Assembly (NCBI RefSeq): GCF_029542085.1
Contig: NZ_CP107036.1
Coordinates: forward strand, 620,001 to 684,000
From: Sphingobacterium sp. ML3W
GTDB lineage: Bacteria; Bacteroidota; Bacteroidia; Sphingobacteriales; Sphingobacteriaceae
Direction: 5' to 3'
DNA length: 64,000 bases
In this document: in pieces, positions 9,178-18,832 of the stretch
Numbering within the stretch: position 1 is the stretch's first letter
Layout: every line of letters begins with the position of its first letter
Notes under the pieces: generated by a model
Told to the model about the DNA's origin: nothing
The model's input: only the letters and a program-made list of their open reading frames with translations
The model's database searches: none
Made by a program: the position numbers and the translations under genes

Positions 9178-9212
9178 AAATGGCTTCATTATTGCGAAGC
9201 CATTTCTTTTTC
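9178..9212 (+). terminator. Terminator of fbp
   Basis: Ten-base arms AAATGGCTTC (9178-9187) and GAAGCCATTT (9196-9205) with an 8-nt loop, followed by CTTTTTC. It lies between fbp and the next gene and argues against any start of that gene upstream of about 9213. Confidence 0.75.
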
Positions 9213-9224
9213 ATTATTTGTTGT

Positions 9225-10673
9225 ATGTTACGTATTTTAGTTTTTATTTCCTTCGTTTCAATTGTATTTTTTTCCTGTAAAGAGAATCTTCCGACTTATG
9301 GCGATGTGCTCGCAAAGGGTTTTGAGCAAAAATCCTATAAAGAATTTGATACAACTGCCTATCTGAAGGTATTCCATGAGGTGTATAGTAAACAGAAGTC
9401 CAAACTGCATAATCCGAGTTGGATGAAGGAGTTGTCTGACTCTACCGAGGGGATGACTTTAATCGCTGGCCATCTATTCGATGGCAGTATTGATACCCTA
9501 TTGAATTATTTTGAACGAAGCGAAGAACATGGAATTCGTAGCAGTTACTTTCATACAACAGAGATCAAGGAAACTTTATTTTCTCTTCGTAAACTGAAGC
9601 CTAAGGATGTAGCGGAATCTTATCCGCTTCTGGCCAAATTGGATCTTTTAGGGACAGATGGCTTAGTGGCTTATGTAAGCAGTATAAAATATGGTGTAAT
9701 CAACCCAAAACGTTTATATGGAAGGTATTTTGTTCCTCAGAAACGTATGAACTATGCTGGCGTTGTGCATCTATTGGATAGTGTGGAGATTGGACCATTA
9801 ATGGCTGGAATTCAACCAAAAAACCAGTATTACATTCAATTTCAGGATTTGTTGGAGAACGGTAACCTGGATAATGCGCAAAGAACGAAAGTATTGATGG
9901 TACTTGAAAAATTACGTTGGATGGGGGAGTCTTTCCCCGAGAAATATGTTATTGTCAATATTCCTGAACAGCGACTACACATCATGGAAGATGGAAAAAC
10001 CAGCCAATTGATGAATGTGTGTGTTGGTGAAACGGATAACCCGGCATATACCCGTAAAGGTGAAAACCATGAAACTCCGGTCATGCAGGGCATCTTGGAT
10101 GCCATGCAGGTCAATCCTGTATGGAATATCCCAAGTAGTATTGTGAAAAAAGAATTATTGGCAAGTGTACGGAACAATCCCAACTATCTAGCTTCACGTA
10201 ATATGGTGGCATATTATAAAGGAAAGCAGGTGGATCCCAGTACCGTAAATTGGCAATCCGATTCGGTGGAGAAATTCCGTTTTAAACAAAATCCGGGTTC
10301 AGACAATTCGTTGGGTAATGTGAAATTTTTGTTTGAAAATGCTTATTCGATCTATCTCCATGATACACCTGCCAAACAAATGTTTGGACAGACTAACCGC
10401 GCTGTGAGCCATGGTTGTGTGCGCGTTGAAAAACCCGTAGACCTGGCCGGTTACCTAGTCAATAATGAAAAGCAGGCTGAGAAGATTGCAAAAGAGATTA
10501 CAACGGATTCTATCACCAAGTCGCGTTGGGTAACACTGAAACGTCAGATGCCTGTATACTTGACTTATTATACCACCTGGCTTGACGATGATGGTAAAAT
10601 GGTTTCTTATCCAGATATCTATGGGTATGACCCACGTCTGAAGGAGGCGATGAAAAAATATTGGACAAATTAA
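9225..10673 (+). CDS. L,D-transpeptidase (YcbB/ErfK type) lipoprotein
   Basis: 482 residues from ATG 9225. An in-frame ATG at 9180 lies inside the fbp terminator stem and is unlikely to be used. The signal peptide ends in VFFSC, a lipobox. A peptidoglycan-binding-like helical region is followed by a YkuD catalytic domain: VIVNIPEQRLHIMEDGK opens it, ETPVMQGILDAMQVNPVWNI follows, and the active-site motif SHGCVRVEKP carries the catalytic cysteine. The large insertion before that motif is typical of the YcbB subgroup. It should form 3-3 crosslinks in peptidoglycan in the periplasm. Confidence 0.92.
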   Translation: MLRILVFISFVSIVFFSCKENLPTYGDVLAKGFEQKSYKEFDTTAYLKVFHEVYSKQKSKLHNPSWMKELSDSTEGMTLIAGHLFDGSIDTLLNYFERSEEHGIRSSYFHTTEIKETLFSLRKLKPKDVAESYPLLAKLDLLGTDGLVAYVSSIKYGVINPKRLYGRYFVPQKRMNYAGVVHLLDSVEIGPLMAGIQPKNQYYIQFQDLLENGNLDNAQRTKVLMVLEKLRWMGESFPEKYVIVNIPEQRLHIMEDGKTSQLMNVCVGETDNPAYTRKGENHETPVMQGILDAMQVNPVWNIPSSIVKKELLASVRNNPNYLASRNMVAYYKGKQVDPSTVNWQSDSVEKFRFKQNPGSDNSLGNVKFLFENAYSIYLHDTPAKQMFGQTNRAVSHGCVRVEKPVDLAGYLVNNEKQAEKIAKEITTDSITKSRWVTLKRQMPVYLTYYTTWLDDDGKMVSYPDIYGYDPRLKEAMKKYWTN

Positions 10674-10677
10674 AAAA

Positions 10678-10704
10678 AGACCTAACCGGAAGACGGTTAG
10701 GTCT
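10678..10704. terminator. Bidirectional terminator
   Basis: Eleven-base perfect arms AGACCTAACCG/CGGTTAGGTCT around GAAGA, with A runs before and T runs after, between two convergent genes. It can serve both. Confidence 0.9.
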
Positions 10705-10727
10705 TTTTTCTAATCGTTTGGTTTGTC

Positions 10728-12317
10728 TTAGTATTCGGAGTTGTAGGCTAGAGCCAAACGGATAAAAGGATAATCTTTATTGACATTGTTATGGTCTTGG
10801 TAATGGCCTTCAAGTCTAAAATATCCGGAGTAAAGGTTGACCCCAAAGTTTTTCCAGATCCGCACAGATGCACTGGTGGATGCGGTATGAAGATAGTGGT
10901 GAGATTTGTTGCCACTGATTGTGACGAAATATCCACCACGGTAATCTATACCAAATTTGAAGCGATTTAGCGTACTTAGTGTTGCTGATGCCCGGACATC
11001 TGCTCCGGGGCCATAATCGTAGGTACGACTTTCGCCAAAATGAAGATAGGGATCTGGTACTGCGGCCAGTACGACTGGGCCACCACCCAGAATGGTGGTC
11101 AACTTGGTCCGTTTACTGATGTTATAATTGGAAAAAATATTGTAATTGATGCTTTGTGATCCATAATAGAACGCTTCATTACGCAAAAAATCAAAATGAG
11201 CGGAAACGATACCACGATGTCGGCCTGTTAAATTGGATAATATTCGATTCCCATAGAGAGAAGCGTAAACATTAACTGCATTGACCATAGAGCTGTCATC
11301 TGATCCAATCTCAAGATTTAGAAAGAAGTCGTCAAATGGTTTCTTTTTATCGACATCATCGTTGTTGTAAATCAGTTTAATGCGCGCATAGATATCATTC
11401 TTTCCCCGGCTCAGGACGTTATGCTCCTTGGCATCAAATCTGCGGATCCCCAGCTCCACTTCGGTATGAACCAAAGAACTGTCAATCACGGCACCTTTGG
11501 TTGTATTTCCCCAACGGCCATCGAGCAGCCGATTTAAACCATTCATCGGATTGATCAACATCGCCAAAATTTCCTTTTTATTACGTTGTCCTTTTGTAAG
11601 ACTTGGTCTGGCGAGCACATGGTGTGAAAGACGATGAGTCATCTCACCGAGAATTGTTCCGCCAAAACTGGTATTGATAATATCGTTGATCGAAGGCGGT
11701 TCTGTTTCACCTGCTGTCTCCCAGATATAACTTCCGGCAACTGTCGCAAGCGTAGACTGTAGGAAACTAAAATTGTTGGATCGGAATGAATTGAAATAGA
11801 ACTGACCATGGTAAGGGTGGGCGATCTGATTTGTAGCAAAGAGATTGTCATCCCAGGTCCAAGCGGAAAACTTCAAATGACTGAAGAAATTTTTGAAGGA
11901 AATATGGGAGACAGGATCTTTCCGTATGAAATAATTGACTGAAGCAGGTATGGCCTGAATAGAAAACCATTCGATTCCAGCCCGTAGAAAGTTTTTCTTT
12001 TGATAATTTACGATACTATCGGGTAATTTGGCATTGATCCGATCGGAAATCCATTTCGTCTGTTGCATGGATACGGTGATGCTATCCGTCATTTTTTTCG
12101 AGGGGCCGATAGGAATTATGCTGTCTGTTGATGATTTTAGCTGCGTACTATCTGTTAGCAATGAGGGATTTAAGATTGAAAATGGTACGACAAACTGACT
12201 TGTATAATTGGATCCGCTAGCTGTGGAATTAGCAAATACCAAGGTTCCAAAAAGAGGGGTAAATAGATTTATAAATAAAAATAAAATAGAACGATATGTA
12301 CCTGAATGCTGTTTCAT
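10728..12317 (-). CDS. DUF3943 outer-membrane-like protein
   Basis: 529 residues from ATG 12317; a TTG eight codons upstream is less likely. A signal peptide (FLFINLFTPLFGTLVFANS) leads into a low-complexity Ser/Thr region. The DUF3943 hallmark follows: FSAWTWDDNLFATNQIAHPY, then FYFNSFRSNNFSF, SYIWETAGETEPPSINDI and GEMTHRLSH. The C-terminal half has alternating strands ending in an aromatic-rich segment, as expected of a beta-barrel. Function is unknown. It is transcribed alone towards the bidirectional terminator. Confidence 0.85.
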   Translation of the reverse strand: MKQHSGTYRSILFLFINLFTPLFGTLVFANSTASGSNYTSQFVVPFSILNPSLLTDSTQLKSSTDSIIPIGPSKKMTDSITVSMQQTKWISDRINAKLPDSIVNYQKKNFLRAGIEWFSIQAIPASVNYFIRKDPVSHISFKNFFSHLKFSAWTWDDNLFATNQIAHPYHGQFYFNSFRSNNFSFLQSTLATVAGSYIWETAGETEPPSINDIINTSFGGTILGEMTHRLSHHVLARPSLTKGQRNKKEILAMLINPMNGLNRLLDGRWGNTTKGAVIDSSLVHTEVELGIRRFDAKEHNVLSRGKNDIYARIKLIYNNDDVDKKKPFDDFFLNLEIGSDDSSMVNAVNVYASLYGNRILSNLTGRHRGIVSAHFDFLRNEAFYYGSQSINYNIFSNYNISKRTKLTTILGGGPVVLAAVPDPYLHFGESRTYDYGPGADVRASATLSTLNRFKFGIDYRGGYFVTISGNKSHHYLHTASTSASVRIWKNFGVNLYSGYFRLEGHYQDHNNVNKDYPFIRLALAYNSEY

Positions 12318-12421
12318 AAGGGCTAATATACTGTTTTGCAATAAAACTTGTAATGAATAACAAATAGTTGTTAAAAGTGTTTTTAGGATTGTGATTTCTT
12401 TGTGTTTTAGCAGCGCATAGC

Positions 12422-12453
12422 TTGCTGATTTGCGGTACGGATTGTTACCTTTG
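12422..12453 (+). promoter_or_regulatory. Bacteroidota-type promoter of the SulP gene
   Basis: TTG (12422-12424), a 21-bp spacer and TACCTTTG (12446-12453), about 33 bp before ATG 12486. Geometry is identical to the fbp promoter. Confidence 0.65.
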
Positions 12454-12485
12454 CAGGGCTTTATAACTGTTCAACTGATTTTGAT

Positions 12486-14018
12486 ATGAACAATACCTTT
12501 GAATTTTTTAATGTGCGATCCATCAATTTTAAGAACGAGCTATTTGCTGGTTTGACGGTTGCCATGACCATGATACCGGAATCACTTTCATTTGCAATAT
12601 TAGCGGGCTTACCTCCTCTGACGGGGCTGTATGCGGCCTTTTTAATGGGGCTTGTGACAGCTGTTTTGGGAGGAAGACCAGGGATGGTATCTGGTGGCGC
12701 CGGTGCGACTATTGTTGTTCTGATGGCGCTTGCTGCAAGTCATGGTATCGATTATCTTTTCGCCGCTGTGGTCCTGGCAGGTCTATTGCAATTTTTGGTC
12801 GGTCTTTTTAAATGGGGTAAATTTGTTCGGCTGATTCCGCAGCCCGTTATGTATGGTTTCTTGAACGGATTGGCCATTATTATTTTCATGGCACAAGTTG
12901 TCCAATTTAAAGTGAGCAGTGGAACAGGTACAGCATGGATGTCGGGGGCGACACTATATATTATGGGGGGACTTACATTGTTAACGATGTTGATTGTGAT
13001 CGGTTTTCCCCGGCTGACAAAAGCAATTCCTGCTTCGTTAATCGCTATTTTAGTCGTTTTTGGTCTTGTTTCCCTGCTGGGTATCGAAACCAAGAAGGTC
13101 GTGGACATCGCTTCAGTCAGCGGATCACTACCACATTTTCATCTGCCCAATGTTCCCTGGAATTGGGAGACATTGCAATTGATCTTTCCATATTCCCTGG
13201 TGATGGCTGCTGTGGGACTTGTTGAGTCTCTTTTAACCCTTAATATGGTCGATGAAATTACAGCTAGCAAGGGGGACGCAAATCGTGAGTCCATGGCGCA
13301 GGGGATAGCAAATACGGTTAACGGATTTTTTGGTGGAATGGGAGGATGTGCCATGGTGGCCCAGACGCTGGTGAATCTGAATGCCGGTGCACGGACCCGA
13401 CTATCTGCTTTTATCGGTGCCATAACAATCCTAGTGATTATCCTGGTCGGTGCTCCCTTTATTGAGCAGATCCCAATGGCGGCTCTTGTCGGAGTGATGA
13501 TGATGGTTGCGATCGGAACTTTTCAATGGGTAAGTTTCCGGATCATCAATAAATTTCCGAAATCAGATATTTTCGTTGGTATTCTTGTTGCTGGAATAAC
13601 AGTGTTATTGCACAATTTGGCCTTAGCTGTACTTGTTGGAGTCGTCGTGTCTGCATTGGTTTTTGCCTGGGATAATGCAAAACGGATACGGGCCAGAAAA
13701 TACCTCGACCAAGATGGCATAAAGCATTATGAAATATATGGTCCCCTTTTTTTCGGATCTACCGCCAATTTTTTGGATAAATTTGATATCTCTGAGGATC
13801 CCGATCGCGTCATTTTGGATTTTAAGGAAAGTAGGGTGGTGGACATGTCTGCTGTGGATGCGTTAAATAAAATCACGGAGCGTTATGCCGCACAACGGAA
13901 GAAGATAGAGCTTTGGCACCTCAGTGAGGATTGTCGCTCTTTACTCAAAAATGCCGAGGGAATCGCTATCGTTAATATTATGGAGGATCCGACTTATCAG
14001 GTGATGCCTGGTAAATAA
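12486..14018 (+). CDS. SulP-family anion transporter with STAS domain
   Basis: 510 residues. The membrane part has the SulP opening FKNELFAGLTVAMTMIPESL, followed by about 10-12 hydrophobic segments and the conserved GFFGGMGGCAMVAQTLVN. The C-terminal STAS domain (about 395-500) contains VILDFKESRVVDMSAVDAL. Members carry sulfate, bicarbonate or other anions; this sequence does not fix the ion. The MIPESLSFA and MVAQT motifs place it with the SulP clade often annotated as sulfate permease. Its 3' end lies one base from that of the opposing methyltransferase gene. Confidence 0.92.
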   Translation: MNNTFEFFNVRSINFKNELFAGLTVAMTMIPESLSFAILAGLPPLTGLYAAFLMGLVTAVLGGRPGMVSGGAGATIVVLMALAASHGIDYLFAAVVLAGLLQFLVGLFKWGKFVRLIPQPVMYGFLNGLAIIIFMAQVVQFKVSSGTGTAWMSGATLYIMGGLTLLTMLIVIGFPRLTKAIPASLIAILVVFGLVSLLGIETKKVVDIASVSGSLPHFHLPNVPWNWETLQLIFPYSLVMAAVGLVESLLTLNMVDEITASKGDANRESMAQGIANTVNGFFGGMGGCAMVAQTLVNLNAGARTRLSAFIGAITILVIILVGAPFIEQIPMAALVGVMMMVAIGTFQWVSFRIINKFPKSDIFVGILVAGITVLLHNLALAVLVGVVVSALVFAWDNAKRIRARKYLDQDGIKHYEIYGPLFFGSTANFLDKFDISEDPDRVILDFKESRVVDMSAVDALNKITERYAAQRKKIELWHLSEDCRSLLKNAEGIAIVNIMEDPTYQVMPGK

Positions 14019-14019
14019 G

Positions 14020-14610
14020 CTATTTCTTCCTTAATGCAATGAAAAGCTCACTACCTTGTCGTTGAGGTATGCTGTTAAAACAGTCTTCCATTTTTAAAAT
14101 ATCAAAGGCTACCTGAAACAGTCGTTGATATTCCGTTTTGTTTCCGCCAAAAGGTGGGCCTGCTGATTCAAATGTTCTGTTAAACATTAAACCTGCAAGG
14201 ATACCATGTGGATGGAGTAGATCGGCCATTTTGTTACTGTATTTTTTACGTAAAATCGGATCTAATGCACAGAAAAAAGTCTGCTCGAGAATATAATCGT
14301 ATTTTTCGCCATGTTCAAAAAAATCTTCGCAGATAATCCGGATCGGTGTAGTTTCGCCAAACTCTTTTTGAACCTGATTGACTAAAGTTGGTGCGATATC
14401 AAGTAAAGTGATATTTTTAAACCCTTTGTCAAGTAGCGCTTTCGCTTCGTATGCATTTCCACAGCCAGGGATCAAAATAGAAGCCTCTTTGGGAATCACC
14501 GTTTCCGCATATTCGATTAATGCCGGTGAGGCATAACCGATATCCCATCCGGTCTCCCTGTTTTTATAGCGATTGTCCCAATATTCTTTATCCAAATCCA
14601 ATATATCCAT
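14020..14610 (-). CDS. TPMT-like S-adenosylmethionine methyltransferase
   Basis: 196 residues. It starts with YWDNRYKNRETGWDIGYASP, the substrate-side motif of the thiopurine/thiol methyltransferase family (PF05724). The SAM-binding motif ILIPGCGNAYEAKALLDKGF and the acidic LLDIAP loop follow. The later segment LEQTFFCALDP corresponds to the family's 'fc.i.p..R' region. It probably methylates a small thiol or related nucleophile in the cytoplasm. It converges on the SulP gene with a 1-bp gap, so the two mRNAs may overlap at their ends. Confidence 0.88.
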   Translation of the reverse strand: MDILDLDKEYWDNRYKNRETGWDIGYASPALIEYAETVIPKEASILIPGCGNAYEAKALLDKGFKNITLLDIAPTLVNQVQKEFGETTPIRIICEDFFEHGEKYDYILEQTFFCALDPILRKKYSNKMADLLHPHGILAGLMFNRTFESAGPPFGGNKTEYQRLFQVAFDILKMEDCFNSIPQRQGSELFIALRKK

Positions 14611-14849
14611 CGTATTATATACCTGTTAAATCAAGCGGACACAATTTAAGGAAATCTTGTGTAATACGGCATTATTTTTGTTTTTTACCTGAAAATCTGT
14701 CCATAAGATTCGTAATAATCTCAATAGAGATGATAAAAAATAATTCGCTTTATTGTAGGTTTTTAACATTTTGTTTTTAGTCTTTTAAAACAAAAAAACA
14801 GCTTTCGGATTTATATGATGTATTATTTCAACTAAAGAATGATTGTTAT

Positions 14850-15734
14850 ATGTTACTTAATAGGAGGATCTCTGTCTCATACTTCTTAAAAACCATTCAG
14901 ACTGATCTGGTTCGAATTGTATTTTTTGGCTGTCTGGTGGGCCTACTGGCAAAACACAAAGACTTTCTTACATTGGAAATTCCCTTATCGTTAATAGCCA
15001 TCGTTGGTACAGCCATATCGCTTTTGTTGGCTTTTCGAACTGCGCAATCTTACGATAGATGGTGGGAAGCCCGTATCGTTTGGGGCGGAATTGTCAATGA
15101 TTCCCGTAGCTTAATTCGTCTTTTGCAGACTTTTATCAGTAAAGATCAGGACATCCATCTAAAAATGTTTGTTGAAAGACAGATTATATGGAATTATACC
15201 TTGAGCGAATCGCTGCGCAAGGAGCCGTATTCAAAACGGGTAAGTGACTATTTGGAAAATTATCAAATCAAGGACACCAATGCTGTTTACGGAATTTTAA
15301 ATGCGCATGGAAAGCATTTGCGTTTATTGGCCCAGGAGGGGTTGATTACTGAATTTCGGCAGGTTGCTGCAGACGAGATTCTAACGCGGTTTTCGGATTC
15401 AATGGGTCGATGTGAGCGGATAAAAAATACGGTTTTTCCGGTGTCCTATGGTAAGCTGATCCATTTTCTGATTTATCTATTTGCGCTCTTATTACCCTTT
15501 AGTCTGAATGATGATGTTATCTTGGTCAAAATGATGCTGACGATCGGAATTCCCATTATTTTTATTATTATCGAACGTACTGCCATTTTAATGCAAGATC
15601 CTTTTGAAAATAAACCCATGGACACGCCGATGACAACGATCTGCCAGACCATTGAGATGAATCTGTTGGAGGCTATTGGCGAACCTACTCCGAAGCCAAC
15701 GGCACCTGCCGAGGAATTCTATTATATTCTTTAA
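14850..15734 (+). CDS. Bestrophin-like (UPF0187) ion channel
   Basis: 294 residues. Four membrane segments are seen, near 25-40, 45-65, 205-220 and 226-246. The bestrophin signature FRTAQSYDRWWEARIVWGGI occupies about 62-83. Bacterial homologues form pentameric channels for anions or sodium. The C-terminal 'DPFE-NKP-DTPM' segment is typical of the family. It appears to be a single-gene unit. Confidence 0.9.
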   Translation: MLLNRRISVSYFLKTIQTDLVRIVFFGCLVGLLAKHKDFLTLEIPLSLIAIVGTAISLLLAFRTAQSYDRWWEARIVWGGIVNDSRSLIRLLQTFISKDQDIHLKMFVERQIIWNYTLSESLRKEPYSKRVSDYLENYQIKDTNAVYGILNAHGKHLRLLAQEGLITEFRQVAADEILTRFSDSMGRCERIKNTVFPVSYGKLIHFLIYLFALLLPFSLNDDVILVKMMLTIGIPIIFIIIERTAILMQDPFENKPMDTPMTTICQTIEMNLLEAIGEPTPKPTAPAEEFYYIL

Positions 15735-15852
15735 GCGGTTGGTCGTAAATTTTAGTTGTAATCAGATAGCTTTATCTCCAGATTTGGTTTCATCAAGCTA
15801 TCCGATCATAAAGTTTTTGTGTTGAGCCACTTTTAGGTGGTCGGGCTTCTGG

Positions 15853-16737
15853 TTATCGCGGTGTCCGCAATGTCTTAATCACAGCAGCAAATTCTTCCTG
15901 TTCATAGCCCGCATCTTTTGCTCTTTTGAGCCAATTTGCTGCAAATTGGGGAAATTCACTATTTATTCCACTTAATTTTGCTGTTGCAAGGATTCTTTCT
16001 GTTGCCTCTACAGAGATGGCAAGTGGACTTTGGGAAAGCTTAAAAACTCCGCTACTGATCACTGCACCCTCATGCTTTAAAAATTCGCCCATTCCCGGAG
16101 CAATTTCTGCGATGATATTGCCATATTCCCTGACGTCAAAATTTTCCGATTCGGCAATTAAAGCGCCATGTAGAAAACCTGCTGCTGCACCATAGATATA
16201 GGAGAGTGTAGCTGTATCCATGGCTGCCGCAGCACCAATATTTTCCCCTAAATATTTTAGATTTCCACCCAGAATTTTCAATGTATCTTCGATTTCAAGA
16301 TATTTTCCACTATTGCCCGAAAACAATATTGTTGTATCGGGCTGTGCCATCTGTTCTGGCGCCACCTGTATCGCTCCATCAAGGTAACCGGCTGTTTTAC
16401 CGTTAAACCAGGTTTCGCTTAAACGTGCTTCCTGCGATGTACCTGTAGTCAATTGCACAATGAGTTTGCCGGCTAATGCATTCCCCGTTTCGATTGATGA
16501 AAAAAGATTATTCGCTACCGCATAGTTATGAACGATAACAATACTCGTTGGACTCGCCTCAATGGCCTCGCTAATGTTTTTCGCTAATCGAGCACCTTCT
16601 TTTACCAGTTGATCTGCTTTAGCTGTGGTTCGATTGAATACAGTGACCTGAAAACCTTTTTGTAGATAGAGCTGCGCTATTTTTATACCCATTGGACCTA
16701 GGCCGATAATACTGATTTGATTTTTCAATGTTTCCAT
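15853..16737 (-). CDS. NAD(P)-dependent reductase of the imine-reductase/beta-hydroxyacid dehydrogenase fold
   Basis: 294 residues from ATG 16737; ATG 16749 would add four. The N-terminal Rossmann motif ISIIGLGPMGIKIA is followed by FNRTTAKA, whose Arg favours NADPH. The C-terminal part (about 165-290) is helical and lacks the catalytic lysine context of true hydroxyisobutyrate dehydrogenases. It matches the imine reductase-like group whose long interdomain helix begins 'GAAAAMDTATLSYIYGAAAGF'. It should reduce a small carbonyl or imine. It is divergent from an HxlR regulator, which probably controls it. Confidence 0.82.
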   Translation of the reverse strand: METLKNQISIIGLGPMGIKIAQLYLQKGFQVTVFNRTTAKADQLVKEGARLAKNISEAIEASPTSIVIVHNYAVANNLFSSIETGNALAGKLIVQLTTGTSQEARLSETWFNGKTAGYLDGAIQVAPEQMAQPDTTILFSGNSGKYLEIEDTLKILGGNLKYLGENIGAAAAMDTATLSYIYGAAAGFLHGALIAESENFDVREYGNIIAEIAPGMGEFLKHEGAVISSGVFKLSQSPLAISVEATERILATAKLSGINSEFPQFAANWLKRAKDAGYEQEEFAAVIKTLRTPR

Positions 16738-16815
16738 GTGTTTCCTCATTTATTTTTATACAACAAATATGAGGACAAGCCGGTACGCTGGCAATAAGGG
16801 AAAAAGGATTCACCC

Positions 16816-16833
16816 AGGGAAAAATTATTCCCT
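16816..16833. promoter_or_regulatory. Operator-like inverted repeat between the reductase and HxlR genes
   Basis: AGGGAA, six bases, then TTCCCT form a symmetrical 18-bp site in the 140-bp divergent intergenic region. A further AGGGAAAAA lies just to its left (from about 16797). The position suits binding by the HxlR regulator at 16878. Confidence 0.5.
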
Positions 16834-16877
16834 ATGGAATTGCAAAATTCAGTAGTTTTAATGAAAATTATGAAATT

Positions 16878-17234
16878 ATGTATAGTAGAAAGATTCCCGA
16901 AGATCTTGACTGTGGCATAGTCGTCACAATGAAAATACTTGGTGGAAAATGGAAAGCCTGTATATTGGATGGTATCAACAAAGGTATAAAACGTCCCAGT
17001 GAATTGCATCGTGCTATTCATGATGCGAGCCCAAGAGTAATCAATATGCAACTTCATGAATTGGAACAAGCTGGTATTATCGTGAAGAAAATTTATCAAG
17101 GACTTCCGCTGAAAGTCGAGTATAGCCTGACTGACTTGGGGATTAGCTTATTGCCAGTTATAGCAATCATTGATAAATGGGGTATTGAAAACAACCATTT
17201 GGTTGAAAATTTGAGAGAGCAGATTGTAGGCTGA
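16878..17234 (+). CDS. HxlR-family transcriptional regulator
   Basis: 118 residues. DCGIVVTMKILGGKWKACIL opens the winged helix and RPSELHRAIHDASPRVINMQ forms the recognition region. LHELEQAGIIVKKIY and PLKVEYSLTDLGISL form the wing, all in the order typical of HxlR proteins. The conserved cysteine near the N-terminus (DLDCGI) is the residue that senses thiols or electrophiles in related regulators. It is divergent from the reductase gene and likely regulates both. Confidence 0.93.
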   Translation: MYSRKIPEDLDCGIVVTMKILGGKWKACILDGINKGIKRPSELHRAIHDASPRVINMQLHELEQAGIIVKKIYQGLPLKVEYSLTDLGISLLPVIAIIDKWGIENNHLVENLREQIVG

Positions 17235-17424
17235 TACTGAACCCTTAAAATCATGAAAACAGACATATTGTAAAAGGACGATAGCGAATTGTAAATAAAT
17301 CTATTATTGTGGCAGTAGAGCGCTAGCTTTATCCCAGCAGTCAGATAAAATAAGACCTGTTCGGCTTTTGATAAGGGTCAATTTGAAAAATAGCCTGCTG
17401 TTAATCCAGAAAAGATAATTGTAT

Positions 17425-17952
17425 ATGAAGCAGCCACTCCAAGCTGAAGCCTTTAACTTTGATCGAATACTTTTGTATAGCTTATATGCCGCTTTGATTT
17501 CTTTCGCGCTCATGTTCGCTAGCACACTATTAATTCGCAATATTCATCCCTTATGGAATGCAGTCTTAGTCATAGGTTTCCCGTATTCATTATTTGTGTC
17601 GAAAATAAAATCGAGCGCAGATGTTATAATTTTTGAGGATAACCAAATCATTTTGAACGGGAAAAACATCGCTATTCAAGATATTGAATTCTTTCGCATA
17701 TTTGATTCGTTAAGGTTGTACTTTGTCTTGCGAATAACCTTAAAAACAGGCCAGCAGTATATTCACTATCTTCCAGTTTCGGCAAAGCAAGATCTGGAAA
17801 ACTATTTTGAAAAAGAGGGGGTAAGGAGCAGTAAGGGATCTTTTGATTTTATTGCCAAATATTATTCCTTATTATATGTTTTACCAGTCATGATATTGCT
17901 AGGATTAGCTTATTCATTAGGTACGCAACTATATTATTATTTGCAGTATTGA
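17425..17952 (+). CDS. Hypothetical membrane protein
   Basis: 175 residues from ATG 17425; an in-frame TTG two codons earlier is less likely. Two membrane segments lie in the first 60 residues (LLYSLYAALISFALMFASTL and AVLVIGFPYSLFV) and one at the C-terminus. A soluble middle part has strand-rich character (VIIFEDNQIILNGKNIAIQD), like a small PH-like fold. I do not recognise the family. Confidence 0.65.
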   Translation: MKQPLQAEAFNFDRILLYSLYAALISFALMFASTLLIRNIHPLWNAVLVIGFPYSLFVSKIKSSADVIIFEDNQIILNGKNIAIQDIEFFRIFDSLRLYFVLRITLKTGQQYIHYLPVSAKQDLENYFEKEGVRSSKGSFDFIAKYYSLLYVLPVMILLGLAYSLGTQLYYYLQY

Positions 17953-18219
17953 TAAAATAAGGATTTCATAAAAACGGATAAAAGTAGTAATGAACAAATT
18001 GTAAGGGGTGAAAACGCTTAAATTAGATCAATTCCTGTGCGAGTCTAGCTCCGGAACCTTGTAATTGATAGACGGATATTCATTGGGTTCAGGCGAATAT
18101 TAGACCGGTCTAAAAGTGGTGCCTGCTTATTCTATATTTGATTGTTGGGTTTGTTATCTCAGGATACTGCTACAACAACAGAATGGTTTAATTAAGGTAT
18201 TACTTTTAATGATAATAAT

Positions 18220-18762
18220 ATGAAAACAATGAAAATGACAGTGATGACTCTGCTAACGGCTGCAACTTTTGCGATATCAAGTTGTGGTGGTGGAAAGGAT
18301 CAACCGGCAACTCCAATTAATGCGGATCAGTTTGAAAAACTAGATCAAAACAAGGATAATGCCGGCAAGCGCTTTAGCTTGACAGGGTACCCTTACCTTA
18401 ACAGTGACGTAACAGTCCGAAGCGATATGGAAATTGCTGTTTCGTTGTTTTCTGAACCAAAGGGAAAAGGAGATTATATCGGTAGTATAGATTTGGGCTA
18501 CAAGGACAATAAAAACGGAATGTATATTCCTGATAAGTTTACAGCGGATGATTTGCAGGTTTTTGATAATGAAGGAAACAGTCTTGGGATAAATGATAAA
18601 ATTACCATTTCTTTCGAGATGGATCTGGATACCAAACGTCCACCAAGAACGGGTATTAAAAAATTGGAAAAAGACGAAAATGGCAATCCAAAGATGGTCG
18701 AACAGAAACCTACATACTATGGAGATGGGCCATCTGATATAAAAATTGAAAAGGCGAAATAG
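18220..18762 (+). CDS. Hypothetical lipoprotein
   Basis: 180 residues. The signal peptide ends AISSCGGG, a clear lipobox. The mature part (about 155 residues) is hydrophilic, with strands around YLNSDVTVRSDMEIAVSLF and KITISFEMDLD. It probably forms a small beta domain facing the periplasm. No named family is recognised. Another lipoprotein gene follows 70 bp downstream. Confidence 0.75.
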   Translation: MKTMKMTVMTLLTAATFAISSCGGGKDQPATPINADQFEKLDQNKDNAGKRFSLTGYPYLNSDVTVRSDMEIAVSLFSEPKGKGDYIGSIDLGYKDNKNGMYIPDKFTADDLQVFDNEGNSLGINDKITISFEMDLDTKRPPRTGIKKLEKDENGNPKMVEQKPTYYGDGPSDIKIEKAK

Positions 18763-18832
18763 TTGATTTTCATGGGTTTTTGAGGCAAAAGGATCATAAA
18801 TGAATCATGTTATATTTTAAAATTTGAACGTC

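Noticed and set aside
9012..9224. Upstream extension of the L,D-transpeptidase gene into fbp
   Set aside because: It would read through the fbp end and terminator hairpin, and it would bury the signal peptide and lipobox that follow ATG 9225.
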